The notes beneath the pieces are model-generated. The model was not told where the DNA came from and did not search any database. It saw only the letters and a list, made by a program, of their open reading frames with translations. The position numbers and the translations under genes are program-made. From Marinobacter sp. HL-58 (GTDB lineage Bacteria; Pseudomonadota; Gammaproteobacteria; Pseudomonadales; Oleiphilaceae), in NCBI RefSeq assembly GCF_001314605.1, contig NZ_LIHP01000003.1, forward strand, positions 1 to 64,000: a stretch of DNA of 64,000 nt, given 5' to 3'. Of the stretch, positions 61,477-64,000 are shown in pieces (within the stretch, counting starts at the first letter, position 1; every line of letters begins with the position of its first letter).

Positions 61477-62586
61477 TCAGGCGTTCACGCCACCTGAAGT
61501 CGTGCAATAGGCCCGCAAGGTCGCATCCAGCTGATTGGTATCAATCTGATCTGTCACAACCGCATCTCCCATAGCCCGGAGCAAAACCAGCCGTAAAGAA
61601 CCATCAACGTTCTTCTTGTCCACCGCCATCAGGCGACGAAAATCATCCGGGACCATACCTGCAGGCGCCTGTCCCGGAAGACTCGCCCGCTCAATCAGCC
61701 TTACTGCCCTGATGCGGTCCTGTTCGCTGATCATGCCCTGGCGCAAAGAGAGATCAGCCGCCATCATCATTCCCGTCCCGACGGCTTCACCGTGCAACCA
61801 GGTTCCATATCCGGCGAACGTCTCGATGGCGTGGCCGAAAGTGTGTCCAAGATTCAGGATTGCCCGCAGCCCGCCTTCTTTTTCATCCAGCGCCACCACT
61901 TCCGCTTTGCACGCACAGGAGCGATAAATCGCCTCCACAAGGGCAGCCGTTTCCAGATCAACAAGAGAGGCAATATTCTGCTCAAGCCAACCGAGAAAAT
62001 CGGTATCCCGAATCAATCCGTACTTGATCACTTCCGCAAGACCCGCTGAAACTTCCCGGGGTGGCAGTGTTCCGAGGCTGTCGGTATCGATCAGAACCGC
62101 TTCGGGTTGATGAAACGCGCCGATCATGTTCTTGCCAAGGGGGTGATTGATGCCCGTTTTACCGCCCACCGAAGAATCCACTTGCGAAAGCAGTGTGGTG
62201 GGTATCTGGATAAACGGCACACCTCTCTGGTACGAAGCGGCAGCGAAACCGGCCATATCTCCCACCACACCACCGCCCAGTGCCACGAGGGTGGTTTTAC
62301 GCGAGTGGCGCATCTCCAATAAACGATCAAATATGAGGTTCAGCGTTTGCCAATCCTTGTATTTTTCGCCATCCGGAAGAATCACGGTGTCCACTTGCTT
62401 TCCGGGAAAACATGCCCGGGCAGACTCAAGGTACAGGGGAGCGACCGTTTCATTGGTCACAATCATGACCTGGGTTCCCTGAACGAACGGTGTCAGATCG
62501 TAGCTGCCCAGCAGTCCCTGCCCGATCACAATCGGGTAGGCGCGCTCACCAAGCTCAACGGTCAGTTCCCGCAGTGAATCACGCAT
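61477..62586 (-). CDS. aroB: 3-dehydroquinate synthase
   Basis: Second shikimate-pathway enzyme. The 369 residues have [62 protein letters not shown] blocks in order, [13 protein letters not shown] and the zinc ligands of [11 protein letters not shown]. It overlaps aroK by 8 bp. Confidence 0.96.
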   Translation of the reverse strand: MRDSLRELTVELGERAYPIVIGQGLLGSYDLTPFVQGTQVMIVTNETVAPLYLESARACFPGKQVDTVILPDGEKYKDWQTLNLIFDRLLEMRHSRKTTLVALGGGVVGDMAGFAAASYQRGVPFIQIPTTLLSQVDSSVGGKTGINHPLGKNMIGAFHQPEAVLIDTDSLGTLPPREVSAGLAEVIKYGLIRDTDFLGWLEQNIASLVDLETAALVEAIYRSCACKAEVVALDEKEGGLRAILNLGHTFGHAIETFAGYGTWLHGEAVGTGMMMAADLSLRQGMISEQDRIRAVRLIERASLPGQAPAGMVPDDFRRLMAVDKKNVDGSLRLVLLRAMGDAVVTDQIDTNQLDATLRAYCTTSGGVNA

Positions 62587-63145
62587 GATTTCTGCCTTCC
62601 TTACGTATCTGTCTTTTATGCCTGGGGGTCCGGGGGTTGATTCGGTTCACCAGTTGCCGCACGACAAGCCTAGGGCTTTTGCGATCGGTAAACATGACAA
62701 TATCGGCAAGTTCCGTGTAGATCGGATCCCGGATAGCAAACAGGTTCCTGAGAACAGCTTCCGGGTCATCATTCTGAAGCAAGGGGCGGTTTCTGTCCCG
62801 CCGGGTTCGCTCAACCTGCTGCTCAATAGAAGTTTTCAGGTAGACAACAACGGCGTCACGCTTCAGCAGATCGTGGTTCTCTTCCCTCATGACTGCACCC
62901 CCACCGGTTGCCAGAACCGTTTGTGGATACCCGGAGAGCTCAGCCAGCATTGTGGTTTCACGCTGACGGAAACCATCCTCGCCTTCCACGTCAAAAATCC
63001 AGGGAATGTTCGCCCCACAGCGCTCCTCGATAATCCGGTCGGAATCCAGAAAACGATAGCCCAGCTCTCTGGCCAACATACGGCCAATTGTGCTTTTGCC
63101 TGCCCCCATCGGGCCCACAAGGACAATTCGTTTTGGCAAGGACAT
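62579..63145 (-). CDS. aroK: Shikimate kinase
   Basis: It phosphorylates shikimate to shikimate 3-phosphate. The 188 residues have Walker [15 protein letters not shown], the substrate motif [11 protein letters not shown] and [14 protein letters not shown]. It lies after pilQ and before aroB, the conserved pilMNOPQ-aroKB order, but behind a terminator. Confidence 0.96.
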   Translation of the reverse strand: MSLPKRIVLVGPMGAGKSTIGRMLARELGYRFLDSDRIIEERCGANIPWIFDVEGEDGFRQRETTMLAELSGYPQTVLATGGGAVMREENHDLLKRDAVVVYLKTSIEQQVERTRRDRNRPLLQNDDPEAVLRNLFAIRDPIYTELADIVMFTDRKSPRLVVRQLVNRINPRTPRHKRQIRKEGRNHA

Positions 63146-63222
63146 AACTTCCGCTCATCTATATTCCGGCGGGTGAGAATAGCACAGGGTAACGCTTTCC
63201 ATAAGTTTCAGAAAACGAACAG

Positions 63223-63258
63223 GCAAAAAAAACCGCCGTACATGGACGGCGGTTTTTT
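63223..63258. terminator. Terminator between pilQ and aroK
   Basis: The stem AACCGCCGT / ACGGCGGTT (63231-63254) has a 6-nt loop and is flanked by A-runs on the left and T-runs on the right. It works on the minus strand after pilQ, and its symmetry would also stop transcription in the other direction. Confidence 0.9.
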
Positions 63259-63276
63259 CTACGGAGAGTAGCCGGA

Positions 63277-64000
63277 TTACTGAATCAGGTCACTCTTGAT
63301 GATCTTCGGCGTGATGAAGATCAGCAGTTCGCTGCGCTCATCAATGTGCTCCGTCCGCTTGAACAGGCGGCCCAGGTAAGGGATATCGCCCAGGAACGGG
63401 GTCTTTGTGGTGGTCGTCGCCACTTCGGACTGGAAGATACCGCCCAGAACCACGGTTTCGCCGTTACCAACAAGTACCTGAGTAGTCACCTCGTTGGTGT
63501 TGATCGACGGAATGCCTCCGGTCACCTCACCACGGGAATCCTGGTTGACCACCAGGTCCATGATAATCTTGTCATCCGGGGTGATCTGCGGAGTCACTTC
63601 CAGAGACAGCGCTGCTTCCTTGAAAGACACAGACGTGGCACCGCTGGAAGAGGCTTCCTGATAGGGAATCTCTTCACCGGACTTGATCTTGGCGGTCTGC
63701 CGATCAGCGGTCACAACCCGTGGCTGGGAGACCACTTCAGCCTGCCCGTCGCTTTCCAGCGCAGACAGCTCCAGATCCACCAGGAAGTCATCGCTTCCCC
63801 AGCCAATCGCAAACGAGGACGCTCCATCTCCGCTCACGCCTAGGTCGACGGCAAGCGCATCCGGGAAAGTAATAGTGTTGTCGCCATCGTTCGCCGCATC
63901 ACGAGCCTCTCCTACAGCCCCCTGTGAGCCACCAACAGAAATCACGCTACCATCTCCTCTGGTATCAGAGGCGGCGCCGCCCCAGCGCACACCCAGGTTC
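63277..64000 (-). CDS. pilQ: Type IV pilus secretin PilQ (C-terminal part, cut by window edge)
   Basis: Outer-membrane channel for the pilus. Only the C-terminal 241 or so residues lie in view; the gene continues beyond the right edge (NLG-VRWGG at the edge is in the same frame). Secretin motifs seen: LELSALESDGQAEVVSQPRVVTADRQTAKIKSGEEIPYQ, VTPQITPDDKIIMDLVVNQD and FLGDIPYLGRLFKRTEHIDERSELLIFITPKII, in order. The first methionine-like codon inside the window is not the real start. Confidence 0.93.
   Translation of the reverse strand, partial: NLGVRWGGAASDTRGDGSVISVGGSQGAVGEARDAANDGDNTITFPDALAVDLGVSGDGASSFAIGWGSDDFLVDLELSALESDGQAEVVSQPRVVTADRQTAKIKSGEEIPYQEASSSGATSVSFKEAALSLEVTPQITPDDKIIMDLVVNQDSRGEVTGGIPSINTNEVTTQVLVGNGETVVLGGIFQSEVATTTTKTPFLGDIPYLGRLFKRTEHIDERSELLIFITPKIIKSDLIQ

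Overview
The window is a chromosomal stretch of a gammaproteobacterium, most like Marinobacter or a close relative. This rests on a wax ester synthase/DGAT-like acyltransferase, a PilSR/PilVWXY1/PilQ type IV pilus system, the order nrdR-ribD-ribBX-ribH-nusB-thiL-pgpA, and the pair damX-aroB-aroK next to pilQ. The assignment is inferred from gene content and order; no 16S gene is in view. Nearly all of it is core housekeeping DNA. There is no prophage, integrase, transposase or CRISPR array.

Layout. 1-300: leftward promoters and leader of an rRNA operon whose 16S gene would lie beyond the left edge. 0.3-4.6 kb: pssA, then the branched-chain amino acid operon ilvB-ilvN-ilvC (minus strand). 5-11 kb: a DUF4124 protein, heat-shock clpB with a clear sigma-32 promoter, pgeF-rluD, bamD. 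11-16.6 kb: nadE diverging from pilS-pilR, then fimT. 16.6-23.3 kb: minor pilin operon fimU-pilV-pilW-pilX-pilY1-pilE on the opposite strand, visibly AT-richer than its surroundings. 23.5-31.1 kb: murJ, ribF, ileS, lspA, fkpB, ispH, all leftward. 31.4-36.2 kb: rpsT, proB, obgE, rpmA, rplU, ispB. 36.3-41.4 kb: accessory genes (glutathionyl-hydroquinone reductase, LysR regulator, WS/DGAT-like protein, DUF2057 lipoprotein, DUF6316 protein). 41.4-48 kb: pgpA, thiL, nusB, ribH, ribBX, ribD, nrdR, glyA. 48.4-53.6 kb: ettA, radA, a PilZ protein, hemE. 53.7-64 kb: gltD, gltB, damX, aroB, aroK and the 3' end of pilQ.

The most unusual content is intergenic. Six copies of a structured element (24.5, 31.8, 37.4, 48.2, 51.6 and 52.3 kb) share a conserved core of about 52-54 nt flanked by 24-29 nt arms. 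The arms differ completely between copies, yet within each copy they are almost perfectly self-complementary. Inside the core two short hairpins also change in a compensatory way between copies, so each copy can fold into a three-way junction closed by a long private stem. I recognise no named family for it. A second family, REP-like palindromes of the TCGGATTA...TAATCCGA type, occurs as two head-to-head pairs and one single copy. Other points of interest are a 31-unit hexanucleotide repeat in damX, a FimT with a GRxR tail motif beside a FimU paralogue lacking it, a RibB-RibA hybrid without the GTP cyclohydrolase cysteines, riboflavin synthase missing from its usual slot, and a WS/DGAT homologue whose HHxxxDG motif ends in Ala.
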